From: Lentinula raphanica
Taxonomy: Eukaryota; Basidiomycota; Agaricomycetes; Agaricales; Omphalotaceae
Direction of reading: 5' to 3'
Assembly: GCA_027919835.1 (NCBI GenBank)
Contig: JANVFP010000025.1
Span: 620,001 to 684,000 of the forward strand
DNA length: 64,000 nucleotides
A program made the position numbers and the translations under genes. A model generated the notes under the pieces. The model worked only from the letters and a program-made list of their open reading frames with translations, had not been told where the DNA came from and did not search any database. Shown here piece after piece: positions 12,084 to 24,785 of the stretch; the first letter of the stretch is position 1, and every line of letters begins with the position of its first letter.

Positions 12084-15000
12084 CTACAATACATTGATAG
12101 AAGCATCCGATAAAGTGAAATTCGCGGGAGGCGGCGGTGGTGTACCGGCAATGTAGCACGCTGAAGCCAGGCGTTCACGAAGTCGCATGTATCGATGGCG
12201 TTGCTCTATCGGAAGAACATCAGGAGGTAAAAGCGAGAAACACATGTACAGAGTGAAAATGAACGAACCATCACATGGCCAGAGTGCACTTAAGCTACAA
12301 GATACTTGTCAGAGAAGATGTATGCTGATGAGAAGAAGACATACGTACTAGTCAATTGGTGGAAGAAACGCCTTACACACGTCCAGCGCAATTGTTAGTG
12401 AATTATCGCATTGCCATAGACGTAACGACCTGTGCCCAAAAGCATTCAAACTGGAAGGTCGCAAGTCTAGCTATTGCACATACCGAAGCACTTGTGACAT
12501 GAACCAGAAAACGAAGAAAGGACGCCGAGCTAGAAGGTTACTGGAATTTCCTGTGATTGTATGCAGACCGTGCATGAATCGTTCAGCGACGATTGCTTGA
12601 TGCGTGACTAGGAGACATTCATCAGCGAATGCGATTATACAGACTCGAGTTATGACGTACGCCATTCCTTGGCTTTCGCTCGATGGAAGATGCCACTGAC
12701 ACCCCTAACTAGATGGTAAGGAATTCCATAAGGTGAATAAACAAATATGTTGCTCACGAATTGACGAGCGGAATATAACGCTGAAAATCGAACGAGATAC
12801 ACATCCGAGTGCTGAAGTCCGCATAAACCCAATCGGTACCGTGCTCAAACAAACAGATGAATGATACTCACTTGAAGAGGTACTCTCTTCCTTGAAAGAT
12901 GTACGCCTTTTCGATCCCGCAAGTGTGTTTATTCAAAGCATCCTCAATGACGTCGGCTTCAAGCCATGCTTTCACAGCGAACTCCCCTTTCTCAGCATCA
13001 CCAATAAATGTATCAGCTCGTACCCTGGCACAGATATGCCACAGTACAAACGAACGATCATAGAGAGCCCACACAGTGTCTTTAGCCACTCGAGGACGAC
13101 ATATTGACTCTCCCGAAAAGAGCAAGGCAAACTAACAATTGCGGCTATCAGTGGAATAAAAATAGTCCGAGTCGCTCAATCACCAACTCACATTACTAGG
13201 GTCCGCGATGTAAAGGTTGGGAATGTGAGAATCATTCGCAGAAGCATAGGATACATGCCCGGCAGCGAGGCTTATCGCTGCCCAACATAGCCGGCGTGAG
13301 GACTCCTTTCGGATCTCGCCCTCTGACCAGGCAGGATTCCAGGCTGCGGTTGTTGCCCATAGGGGTGAGTGCTCGGTGGATTGTGGCCAATACTTTTCCA
13401 GTGTTCGCGAGAGACAGCTGCATCCGGAGCTAGTAGTGAGAGCACCTGAGTGACGCTGAATGTTCGGAATGATTTGTTCAGCAGGTGACCAGGGAGTTGA
13501 ATGATTATGAACTTTAGGGACTTGGCCCGCAGCAAATAAAGAGACGTTGGGATCGTCGGCATCGAGCACCGTGAGGGAAAGGCAGCGGATAATTGAATCC
13601 AACATGACGATAGCAGAGACCGAACGGGAAGTCGAATGTTCTGGATGAGCGCATACCTCGAACAGCGCCAGAAGCTGTGTGACATTGGGCGGTGAGACTT
13701 TCAAGTTCTATAGATAGAACAAACATACCCAGGCAGCCTGTGCTAGAGTTTCGTCAACAAACCCCGCATTGAAGCTGGCTTCCAGTGCGCTCTGTGCTTC
13801 CTCTCGCAGTCGGAGGGCGCGATTTCTTCCCTTTTTGCCTCCTTCTATCTCGGAACTCTGCCAGAAAACCGAGAGAGCAAGAGCTGCTAGAATGAGGCTT
13901 GGCTGCATATTTTCACGTTTGACGGGGTCAAAAAATTGCCCAAAGAAGCTTGGGATGTGAAAGAACGAGAACCAATAGTTAGACACACGGAAGAGAAATC
14001 GTAGATCGCGGGATATGTTTCGCGAAATGGCTTCGCGGTTGGTGTAGGTAAGTCGACCCGTGTCAATAGATGCATAAATCGAGCAGAGTGCCTCATACCA
14101 GACCTTTCGGGAGAATCTGAGGGAAGGCTCGTTCGAGATATCCGCAACATCGTCGGATTCATCGCTATTGTCGTCCGTGGGCACTACACGTCTTCGATTC
14201 ACGATCACGTTCAGAAACGGCCCAGATCTGGTATGTCCTGGTACTGACACCTGTAAAATAAGGAGGAATTGAGATTGACACAATGCACGGATAGAGAATA
14301 AGACAGAAACCGACCTGGTCAAAAAAAGGCTGAGATTGAGTCCTAGAGGACACATAGGGTTGACTATTGGGGCAATGCACCAATCCGTGACAGAAGCAGA
14401 CCCCAAGCTGCCGCATATAGGCCGAAGGGGGTGTGAAGGAAGACGGAGAAGTAGCGTATGAGGAGGGATTACTATAGTTGCCAGACGATTCGGGTGAAAA
14501 CGATTCGTTCGATGGAATACCGCTGTCCCGAATGTTTGTAAGCGCTTCAGGAACACTCGATGAAACTGTCTCGCGACGTCTGCGGCGGCGAACTCCCGGG
14601 CTTTCAATTTCTTGCCTCAATTCTCTAGCTATTCGTTGACGAGCTCCTGGCGTTTTGTCTGGTCCTCGGCGCCTGGGTGCAGCATCGTAGTTGCAATCAG
14701 TGCCTCCACCGCTTTTGCGTCCACAATTGTAGCATATTGGTTTAACACCATCGCAACGAATTTTCCTATTGCGGCTATGAAGAGAAGATCATCAACAGAT
14801 ATACGACAAGGCTGTGGTATAAAGAAAAGAAGATGAAGATAGTTACCACTGGATACATGCAACATATACTCGTGCTCGCGGTTTGCCTTGCGTTGTGGGA
14901 GGCTGATCTGGAGCGAGCGCAATTCTCGGTCTTTCTCTTCGAGGCTTCCTCTTTGGTGATTGCACCGTAGCTGACGTGTGGTCCACCGTTGGAAGCCAAG

Positions 15001-15480
15001 AATGCGATAGCGAGGAAGTTGATGGCGAATATTCCGAAGCATAAGGAACAGGTTCTATCCCCAACGAGTAATCTGCGTGGCCAGGAAAAATAGATGTAGT
15101 GGATGTGGGACTTTCCTGTGAGCCAAGAATAAGGCTTTCAGTATGAGGAGCAGCATCTGTGCGATGGTTGATTTGGGGGTCAAATGTTTGTTGTGAACTG
15201 TGTTCTGCGTACACAGTGGGCGTAACAGGAGAAAATCCCCGCTGGACGAAGAATAATGGCTAGGATAAGGATAAGAGTGTTTGTTATGGACTTCGATTTG
15301 AGGATGAGAATAAAATTCTCCATGTATCTGCATGTTATTTGTCGTAGGATTGTAATTGAGCAATGAAGGATTTGTGCTAGCGACCCTGGGTTGCTTAAGA
15401 TGTGGTTATCGCCTTGTAAACGAGGATGATTGTTGTCGTCGACGCAGTTGTGCGCATCTTGAATTTCGTGAAACATCAAG
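12084..15480 (-). CDS. Zn(2)-Cys(6) fungal transcription factor
   Basis: Minus-strand gene with many short introns and a stop at 12084-12086. The N-terminal part (15.1-15.4 kb) is low-complexity and rich in Ser, His and Tyr. A basic stretch leads into the binuclear zinc cluster split by an intron at about 14770-14860: CIQC, RNRKIRC, DGVKPIC, YNC, then a cysteine after eight residues. This fits C-x2-C-x6-C-x6-C-x2-C-x8-C. It is followed by RRRGPDKTPGARQR, typical of basidiomycete members. The middle homology region follows (RKVWYEALCSIYAS, NYWFSFFHIPSFFGQF, QPSLILAALALSVFWQSSE, ESSRRLCWAAISLAAGHVSYA). The C-terminus ends with a proline run and SDASINVL. It should be a nuclear DNA-binding regulator, targets unknown. 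The start is uncertain; a 51-nt intron ending near 15245 is needed to join the N-terminal frame to the rest. Confidence 0.82.
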
Positions 15481-18320
15481 AAGAAAAAAGAGATGGGGAG
15501 TTCAAGTTCGGGATCGTCATGTTTTGTACAGATTTAGACAGCCCCCTCAAGGCTCAGATCGTTGATGGGAACTACGTGATTACGTGATTTGTTTTTCTCT
15601 GGTAACTTAACGGCATACGGTCGGCATCCGTCTCTTGCCTTGCCACCGTGGGTGACACAAAAAAGTTGATCCTACTCCATGCTATCGAGGTGAGTTTAAA
15701 GTCCGTTCAAATCGTGAACGACTTCCTTCACCTTCGACTGAATCCTTGGAACATTTCACCACATATCTCCCACTCAATCTATCACCTAACACGCACCCTC
15801 CTCGAGGCTCACAAGTGAAGGTCCAAGCAGTGGGGCCTGTTATATCATAATTCTCAATTCATTGGAGGAAAGACCACCTTGTGAAAATCCCATACTCACT
15901 GCAGCAGACGTATTGGCTGATGTGTAATTTTATATGGCTATTGCATCATTGTGTCACTAACCCAAAAAAACCTCCATTCCCGCTCGTCGGGTTCATGCAA
16001 GACAGAATTCGAAGAAACGTCCCCCTGGTCAATAACGTCCGATACTAACTTTTACTCGATCACAGGAAGCGTACTCGTCATGGTCCCTCATTCACCTTCA
16101 CCTTCTACTTCGAACTGCTTGACCCTTCCTCTGTTTATAATTGATATCTATCTTCCAAAAGACCCAAAGACAACGTAAAGAGGATTGAGGCTGTTCAAAA
16201 CTAGCTTTTGATGTGTACGTGCCGTATATCGCTAATCGTAGTGAATGCATGCAATTATCCTTACGCAGGACAAAATCACAATCGGTAGGTACATTCAATG
16301 ATAGTGGCACGTCGTTTTGTGTCATACTAAACTCTCTTCTCGGTAGAATCAGACGCAGGGCCACTATCACTATTGTTCTTCTGCACGAGCCATGCAGCTA
16401 CGTTTTCCCCAAAGAGTCAAGGAACATGACTCGGTCCATAATCATCAGAAGGACGTCTACGTCAGCCAAGTAAGGTGCAAGGGAAACTGGAAGGCAGTTG
16501 GACATGATATCACGATATCCTGCGCCGTAACCGTGGCGACTTGACTTTGTCTTGTTCAACGAACACCTTGTACGCGCGGGGTAGACATGCCAATGACTAT
16601 GATGTCCGCGGAACCGTTTCTGACAGCGACTTTAGTTTTCCATGAACACGATATATTTGTCCAAGCTTCAAAATAGTTCAAAACTCAGCGATTTTACAGC
16701 TTCTTGTATGTTCTATGCAATGATCGTCTCTACTGCCGCCTTCTACAGGGTTACTTACAGCAGCTATTCAGTCGGAACACGCTTTGCATTTCGATTATCT
16801 CCTGTCTATACTTCAAGTCGTCTTGTGGTAATATCAATGTCATCCTGTGGTAGGAGCTTGAGATTCCATCTATCTAAAAGGGTGAAGGGGACATTGTATG
16901 GGGAATGTCGAACATCGACAATCCATATACATGCTGGCTACTTTCTGACTCGTTCTACCCAAATTCTACCTGATACGACATTCGTTGGACTTTCAGTAAT
17001 ACCATAACCTTCGAACTTCGAGTCGTGGTGGTATTTTCTGGTTCCTGTGGGGTTACCTTGTGAGTGAATGGCTAGACCCAAATGGCGTTGAAATACAATA
17101 ATCAACTCATTGAATAAGTCTGTTCCTCAATCGCCAGATTTCACAGTAGTATCAGGCTCCAGAGCTTTTGATGTGTCCTCTTCCACTCCCCGCTCATACA
17201 TGCAACTGCCTGCCTGCCTTGGCGCGACTCCAACACGATCCCGCCGAAACGGGGTCGGTAGTAAGTAGTAGCAAGATTACCTTCCAAGTTGAACGCTTTC
17301 CCGCTGCGTGATATTAGGGTCCCCCTGGAAATTGCTCCCCAAGCCCTGAGCCTTTCACCAACTTACCTGTGACAAGAACTTGGCAAGTCCAAAGAATAAA
17401 AGGACTACGATCTTCGATCGCATCCTACATACCTGTAATATTATCAGTGTCTTGTAAAGTTCGCCCAGACATCCCGTCACCCGTGGATCTTGGCACGAAC
17501 GTGAATACGAGGTATGATTCGGATAGAAGATGTTCAGAAAAGGACACTTATCGGCGTAGTGCAAAACGTTGGGCATCAGCAAGATCGCCGGGAAGCTATG
17601 ACATTTAATGTCCTTCCCAGTGGGGCCGCTGCGACTGCAAAAGTACATTGAGTAGCGACTTGAGAGGTGACAAAAGGGCAGAATTGACAGTTTACCCTTG
17701 TGCCGTTGGTCCCCGTTGACTCATCAGATAGAGCCACCAGGAAATCAAGTCCTACTACATGTGGGAATGAGCTAACCCTTCAACATGGCTTGAAGTTGGC
17801 CGTACTGGTGTTGCCCTATATCATCGTTTGAAAATTGAACCTTGGTTACAATAGGAAGAGCGGGGCATGGGATTAGATCTTGTCAATTCATGAACAAAGA
17901 GTTTCTTCGTTATAGCTGCAGCTGGCTATCCACATCAATGATCAATGTGATCTTCAAAAGCTTCAATCTGTGCCAAGTTACCTTGCGAGTACTTACTAAG
18001 TCGCTGTCGAGACTCGATTCGATCGACTCGTTTACTAGGATGTCGAAATGTCGAAAACCTGAATCTCCGGGCCGGGCCGGAAATGTTTTCCCAGGATTCG
18101 AACTCTCTCTTTTGTCTCTCAAACAGCTTTGCATCCTGTCTAGTTTTCTCGAAAGCTATAGCTCTGGTAGAGCACAAGGCTATTGACCCTTGCGGCTCTA
18201 CTTACAGCTATATCTCCAACTATTTGGATTTTACTAGTGTAAAAGCTTGGTGGCAAACGACGTGTTCCAGAATCCAGAGCTTCACCTCCTACGACGAAAT
18301 GAACCGCCCAACCCTGACCC
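15481..18320. other. Gene-poor interval
   Basis: About 2.8 kb between the divergent transcription factor and BTB genes. Short open frames exist (for example plus-strand 16642-17007), but none shows a family motif or homologous partner in the window. It may be a long shared promoter region or hold non-coding transcripts. No convincing tRNA, repeat array or transposon end was seen. Confidence 0.4.
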
Positions 18321-19548
18321 ATGGTGATGTGCGCACATAGTTTTTTGCTCTTTCTATATCTCAACGCTGCTCATGTAGCCCTGGTTTGAAGATGGGAACA
18401 TTATCCTGGTGCCTCGGGAGGAGACGACCTCTTCTGAGCCATCCAAGTCCGAGAAACCACCTATCGGGTTTCGGGTCCACAAAGGTGTTTCCGAAGTACA
18501 CTCCATTGTGCTCTTGAATACTGAAGCTATGAATGTAGGCGTTCTATCGCGCCATTCTGAAGTTCTAAGAGATATGTTCGAACTTCTCCAACCCGACGCC
18601 ATGTACGATAACGATGACGAAGCTACGCGGTATGAAGGATGCCAAGTCGTTACCATGTATGATATTCCAATAGAGCTGTCGAATCTGGTCAAGGCTTTAT
18701 ACGATGGGGTGTGCGTGCTCACTCTTAATCTCTCTATCTGGAAACTGATCAAGCTTCTGTTATCTCGTTTACTTGGCAGGACTTTTAATAACCGTTCAGT
18801 AGACGATTTCTTCCACCTCGCTGGCATATTACGTCTCTCGACCAAATATTTTATAACACATCTTCGCACCCAGGCAATAAAATATCTAACCCAGACATGG
18901 TCCTACGACCTCAAAGGCCACGATGATATGCTCGATTTAGCCATCCGTACTCCCCAGCTTTCCTACTCCCCAGATCCCAGTAGTCCTCCGAAGAAACTGA
19001 GCTATCCTTACGTCCATCCCATACATGTCCTCAACCTCGCGCGCACTACCGATGTTCGCATTGTTGTGCCTTCTGCACTATATTTCTTATCCCTGTATCC
19101 TCTAGCCGACCTCGTTCGGGCAGATCACCCAAAGCTTCAGGTCGTGCACCCTTCTAAGCCTTCCTCTTCCTTGCAACCATCAGATCTGTTGAATTACACG
19201 TTGATGTTCCAAAGGCGGATCGACGTAATCCTGGACTTTGTCAATACGGTTGTCGGACAACGGGCCTCCTCTCCTGCATGTACGAATGGCACCGGAAAAG
19301 TATGCACTAGGAATTTTCAGCGGCTTAGTACAAGATTGGCATCGTCCTGGGTTGTTAGAACTGGTCCTTTCAACTTCATTGGACAAGCTATGACGCAAGT
19401 GAGCCAGGACGTGGAAAGTTTCTGTCCAGTGTGTCGAGACAGTTTTGCCATAGATGTTGGTGCATATAGAGAGAGATTTTGGGAAGAATTACCGGCGCTG
19501 TGCGGATTACCTGCATGGGATGTTATGAAGAAAGAGGAGTTGTCATAG
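18321..19548 (+). CDS. Basidiomycete BTB-domain protein
   Basis: The protein begins with the family's usual opening, PWFEDGNIILV, from an exon starting at 18379. The likely start is a tiny exon with ATG at 18321-18323, joined by an intron at 18324-18378. The BTB fold follows: FRVHKGV, LSRHSEVLRDMFEL, VTMYDIPIELSNLVKALYDG. A 69-nt intron (18711-18779) lies inside it; because its length is a multiple of three, the unspliced frame also stays open. After it come NRSVDDFFHLAGILRLSTKYF and a helical C-terminal half with CPVC, ending at 19548. Such proteins are greatly expanded in agaricomycetes. Most lack known partners, and a role as CUL3-type adaptors is only inferred from the fold. It is divergent from the transcription factor and convergent with guanine deaminase. 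The exact first exon is the weakest part. Confidence 0.8.
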
Positions 19549-19683
19549 CTCAGGGGAAGGAAGGCTATATAGTAGGCTTCGAGACCCGATTGTCCGAACT
19601 ATTACTGATATACTCTATCTACTGAAGTATGTCCAGTTCTGTTATGATGATCTCGACAGAGATTCGCCTTGATTGCAGCTGTA

Positions 19684-21310
19684 TCATGATCCTTCCAGTT
19701 TGATACCTTGTATATACATTGCATCTCGATTCCTCTCATCTCCATTGCACCACCATTTTTCTACCATCTCTGTGGTCAAACATCCGCGAAACTCGTTTAT
19801 GTCCTGAGTGTTTTCCATTTCCATCTCAAAAAAGTCCAATGCACCTACCCCGAGTCTTGAAGTTGGGTCAAATAGCTGGACTAGAGAAACGGTAAGAGCA
19901 TGCTTTGATCCAGTATAGCATTTTTGAAAATCCTACTTCGCTGGGCATCGAAAGGTGCGCCGACTTTGAATATCCCAGATTCTATCCCAAGTGCTTGTGC
20001 GCCTCCAAGAGTTGCAAGGAATAGTGACTCTTTCCAATCAATGGCTAAAGGCTTGCCACTTCGATTCGCGTCAATAGATTGAGAGCCTTGACGAACTCTC
20101 TCTATTCGTTCGCCTTCTCTGATTCTAGAAACCGCTACTGCCGTCCTCATGGCCGACATGATATCCAAACTGTACCCTCCTGCAATATCTGTGCCAAGGC
20201 CGACCTTGACATGTGCCTCGAGAGCTTCACGAAGACAGAATGCACGAGAGGCAGAAAAGTAGATATTCGATAAAGGACAATGAGCGATGGCAGTGCCTAG
20301 GTTTTGGAGGTGGATGAAGGGGTCCTCGGAGGAAGGTTGTTGGGAAAGTGAGTTAGATGAGGAAGAAAGGTATGTACAGTGTGCTTGGATAGTACGCGGC
20401 GTCAAGAGATTGTGCTACATATGCTATCGTCAATTTGGTGGAAAAATATATGACCACGTAGCACACTCACCTTTTCGAAGATAGGAATATCATTTTCTCC
20501 TCTTTCCTTCTTTACCCATTCGACCTGATCGCTGGACTCAGCCATATGACTTTGGATGCGCCACCCCTTCTCATCTGAGAGTGCGCCTAGTCCCTGTAGA
20601 AGCTCGTCGGAGCATGTAGGTACAAAACGGGGCGTGATGACCGGATGGACAAGTTTAAGGGCTCTGGAAGGTGAGTTGTTTTGATCAAGCTTCTCCCCGA
20701 ACCCTCTAGCAGCATCGATAGCGACGGATGATGATGACTCAACATATGTAGGCCGTGAGGATATATCCATTGATACTTTGCCAACGAAGGCTCGTATCCC
20801 AACCTCTTGCATTTCTTCTGCCAATATGAGGTTCGTTTCTCCTTTCAGCGTCCCAAACAAACATACTGCACCCGTGCCCGCTTTGACTAATCGCTGGCCT
20901 AGCCTCCGGTACACTATCCTTGCTAAAGCCGGGTTGCGATCAAGCTCTTCCTCGGCTTTGAACGCGTATCTATCCAGCCATTCGAGGAGAGGCAAGTCCA
21001 GACCATTACCTTGGTACAGAAATTGTGGTGCATGAAGGTGTAGATCGTTGAATGGGGGAAGAAAGAAAGTGCCTGGAGGTAGGATTATGGGTTGGTGCCG
21101 ACGAAGAAGATCAATGGAGCTGGAAGATTGGGCAGGTTCAAAATGAGTTATGTATCCTGAATTATCAACGGCTATACATGTACGTTTAGATTACCATGAA
21201 CTTTTAAGAAGAGAAGAGTATCTAAGGTTAAGCGTACCTATCAGCCAGTCGTCTAAGATCTCTAGCTCTCCAAGATTGGGACATTGCACGAATGTTCCCC
21301 TAAAGTACAT
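19684..21310 (-). CDS. GUD1: Guanine deaminase (amidohydrolase family)
   Basis: Minus-strand gene from ATG at 21308-21310 (MYFRGTFVQCPNLGELEIL) to TGA at 19684-19686. It would hydrolyse guanine to xanthine and ammonia in purine salvage, in the cytosol, using a metal ion. Visible active-site motifs are the metal-binding DLHLHAPQFLYQG near the N-terminus, QSHMAESSDQVEW, AHCTYLS followed by AIAHCPLSN, and GLGTDIAGGYSLDI. These are in the order and spacing of fungal and animal guanine deaminases. The last exon, after an intron whose donor follows GAPFDAQR, restores the family's ending: LFDPTSRLGVGALDFF, then EKWWCNGDERN. Stopping at the in-frame stop near 19881 would lose this part, so the spliced form is preferred. 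No frame break or missing catalytic residue was seen. Length fits the family. Confidence 0.9.
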
Positions 21311-21539
21311 CAGAGCACATCGACGTTGAGAGAAGAAGCGCTGGGCGCTTAAAATCGTTCGAATTCATATCGGCGAGCTCTCTGTCTTTTGAACAACTTC
21401 GAACAGCTCAAGAGGCTGAGGCTTGAAGGGAAGCTGCTAGTCACTGCATGTCTATATTCTTCCACAGCATTAGCATGTCCATCTAGCACCCGAATATAAA
21501 CTCAAAATAAAGTTCAGAGTCCCACTATGAGATACATGA

Positions 21540-24130
21540 CTACAGCGTTACACCTGCTATACCACCATACATAGAGCCTGGCTCCCTTATTCTGCGCCCT
21601 GTCGATGAGGAAGAGGAAGAGATACGATCTGGTTCCACCGAAGCCGCCCGCTCTTTCGCCTTAGCTTTCAACTGCTCTGCAAGTCTCTCTGTCCTTGCCC
21701 TCGACTCTTCTTTTCTCTGCCGCTTTATCTCGGCTGCCGTTGATTTGTCTTCCAGAGGTGAATGACAGAGTTTACGGAACACTGAAGAGCGCGACTCCTT
21801 ATTCCGAGAGAAGAAAAGGGAAAACCTCCTTGTAGGAGATGTCGATGGTGATATCGGGGACGCATCAGAAGATACCGGACTCGCGATATCGATTGAGTCC
21901 GACTGGCGTGCTTCTTCAGTCGAACTGTCTCTGTGATGTGGGCTTTGAGGAGTCAACAGAGTCGGACTGCCTCTCGTTGAGGAGTCGTCGTCTTGGAACA
22001 AGGTAGGACTCGGAGCGAGTATCACATCTGAGCGCTTGGACGTTGCGTGGGTAAAGCCTGTTCTATCTTTAGTAAAATCGGTGGTTATAGTTATTGAAGG
22101 AGGATGGAAAGATCCCTTGGGTGATGATGTGGTTGATTCAAGTGCTCCCGGGCCCGCTGGAAGCGGGGGAAGAGGTCGCGGTCTGCTTGTTCTGCGCACA
22201 GATTGAGAAGAAGGAATGATCGAACTATGCTGTGAGTAAGGTGGAGGTGGTAGCTCATGACTGCCTGATCTCGTCGCTGTGAGTCTATTCGTTGACGTCC
22301 CATTATCGCTATGATTCCGAAGTATCTCCAATGGGAATTGTGGCTGAAGATTTATTTCCTCGCGCAGAGATCTGGCACCTAGACCACATATACGCATGTA
22401 CCTATGATATGTTGGCCTCGGTGTAGACTTCCGAGGAAAGGCTTCTTACCAATCTGAAGGGCTATCGTAGCCATCTTCATCGAGGGATAATAGAGGAAAT
22501 TGAGGAGAATCCGGAAGCAAATGCTTCCTCTGTACTGCAGGCATCAGAGCCGTCCCTTCGTCGTACCTTGATGATTCCTGAGAATGAAAGCTTTCACGCT
22601 GATCGCAGAGAATCACTTACTCATCCCACGTTGCCCCATAGATGATTGTTGCGCCGTTGTCTAGAGCGTTGTAGATCTGCCGCCAGAGAAAACAGCCTCC
22701 TTCGCGCCTTACATTATTGAACGCCCATTTTTCTCCGGAACCGTTGGAGTTCTGAAAAACGAGCTGTAAGTGAGATAGTACTGGAAACCGTAAGCGGCGA
22801 ATTCCTTACCGAGCTTCCTGGAAACACCACAGGAATATAATCTACATGACCCAGAGGTCCCTGCTGCTCCGAACTTTGAGCATTGAGCAGCTCTATATCC
22901 GCCCGCATGATTTCGTCTGCATATGTGGTGGCCCCCTCTTCATTATCGTAACATCTGACCGTCCAAGGGAGTATAGCATCAAACAAACTAAGCCATAGTT
23001 CAGGGAGTGGGGGATCAGGGCGGGAATCTCCATCGCCCGTCCGCCAGTGTGACGGAATTCCTTCAAAGTTATTACATGTAGCCAGAGTGTCTGGACCTCG
23101 ATAAGCACAAAGACTAACCTGCGATGATATATGCACCACCAGGTGTGAACTGTCGAAAGAATGTTACTATAGTTCTGATCGTTTCCGGGTCATGCTGCGT
23201 CTTGGTAAATCCGAAACCTTGACAAAACCAGGTAGGATCATCAGCCCGTAGTTTAATAGTAGAAATTCGACATAAGTACCCCATAAGCATAACACCGGTT
23301 TCCCTCGCTCGTGGAGGTAATTCGGACTGTCCAGCATGCATTTTTCTCGTATCAGATGTATCCAATCATGCTCTAGAACTTGTTGTATGCGACCTGAGTC
23401 TATTCCGGATACATCATACCTAAGGAGACTGTCACTCAAGTGAAGTCAACGTAGCACGATTGGGACATACATGATCGAAAAGACTCTGCCCTCCGCTTCA
23501 GCAGCCAGCCTCACATTATCGCCGACTCTGTCTCTCCAACCTAACATGGTTTTGTAATCGGGGTTCATTGGGTCGCATTCTCTGACAGATCGTTGAAAGA
23601 AAACACCGTCTATGCCATGACAAGCCATCCAATTGAAATGTCTAATAGTGAGTTGAATTCTGAGTACTCCTGTGGCACCACGCAGGCCAGAGTATTTGAC
23701 AGACACACCTTTGGACGGTTCTGGGGTTGGAAGAAGAGAACAAAAATGCTTGGTTTCCAGATTGAAGCCGCAATCCTGGCACAGGGTACTGTTCTGAAGG
23801 TGGATATCGGGACATCTCAGGCCAAAGATCAGTAGCAGGCCTGAGCGACGTTTGCTCTTCTTCACTATCCTTCATCCAATGGTTCCAATCGTGACCATCT
23901 GAGGTTTGTTTGGATAAGTTGCGTTCCAATGATCGAAAATCACGACGTACCAAGGTCGGCGCCGTCTCCTTTACAGGTGAACCTATAGCCAAAAAATGAG
24001 GAATCCTCTTCCGATCACAGCTTAACTACCTTACCAGCCTTGATAACCAACGATGAATTTGCGTTGTATTGTGGTGGGATCGGCTCTACACAATACACGT
24101 ACACGCACTCGAGTTGAGCAGGACGCGCTT
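21540..24130 (-). CDS. GH71/GH99-like protein fused to the Kelch-BTB C-terminal module
   Basis: Paralogue of the 7.5-9.8 kb gene on the opposite strand, with the same motifs: KFIVGYQGWFTCKGDG, LWPEMSRYPPSEQYP, HFNWMACHGIDGVFFQRS, IPSHWRTGDGD, EGATTYADEIMRADIE and YDEGTALMPAVQ. The splice sites match too, here with a normal GT donor where the other copy has GC. From YMRICGLGARSLREE one uninterrupted exon (to 21540) runs through a proline-rich stretch (RPLPPLPAG) and a Ser/Thr-rich stretch. It then enters a charged helix (KRQRKEESRARTERLAEQLK) and the ending EPGSMYGGIAGVTL. That ending is clearly homologous to the last 65 residues of the Kelch-BTB protein. Catalytic status and substrate are unknown. 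The N-terminal exon was not resolved: in the frame leading into the first motif no ATG occurs before a stop, so the start lies in an upstream exon somewhere near 24.1-24.3 kb. Confidence 0.78.
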
Positions 24131-24785
24131 TGAACAACAAGATAAACAAACCAGCCTTTGGAACTTCTGGAAGTTTACTGAGCCATGGTGGATGATTGGC
24201 GATTGGTACATAGCTGATTTCTTTGGGGTTTCTTGCGTTGAGAGTATCGAGAAGTTTTGGGTCAAAGCAAGCACGAGGGAGTCGACATGGACGCAAGAAG
24301 GGAAGTGAAGCCTGGTGTCTGCAGGGTCATTCTAAATGTCGAAAGAAAAGAACGTAAGAAATCGAGCGCCGAGTACAACCTTGTAACTTGTTGAATTGAA
24401 TAAGGGTGAAATCGTGTTTGTCCATTCAGTTGCAACTTGCCTGCTGTTGCTAGTGCCAGCCAGGTGATCTTACCCATTGCAGCGACAAGCAATCGATATG
24501 TGGGCTGTAAACTGCTGTAGAAGCCCTGCGCCTCTGAGAAGCTGTGGGACGCATGAGAAATCGAAGGAGATAAGATGTTGTTTGCGCAAGCGCTCGTACT
24601 CGACATTTCTTTGTGAATATCCTAGTCTGAGACTGAGTAAAGGATTGTCGACCTACGAAGAAATACATCTTCAGTGTCTAATAGTCTGAGGAACAATATG
24701 TAGATACGATCATGTTCACGGAGTGCACCATCGAAATCGATGTCCCAAAGCTGGTGAACTCATACACAGATGAACAGTCCCCAGC
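24131..24785. other. Upstream region of the fusion gene
   Basis: About 650 nt between two minus-strand genes. It should contain the unresolved first exon and promoter of the GH71/99-like fusion gene and the terminator of nothing else, since the next gene (GH128) ends at 24786. Several short minus-strand frames here may include that exon. Confidence 0.35.

Noticed and set aside
15190..15300. Apparent frameshift at CCCC (15237-15240) in the N-terminal part of the Zn2Cys6 gene
   Set aside because: A 51-nt intron with an acceptor at GTCCAG joins the two frames in correct phase, so no indel is needed.
16642..17007. 121-codon plus-strand frame in the gene-poor region
   Set aside because: Composition is not protein-like, with no motif and no homologue in the window.
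18085..18185. tRNA-like boxes: TAGCTC-TGGTAGAGC on the plus strand and GTTCGAATCC on the minus strand
   Set aside because: The two boxes are on opposite strands, the anticodon stem does not pair cleanly and no T-arm stem forms around GTTCGAA.
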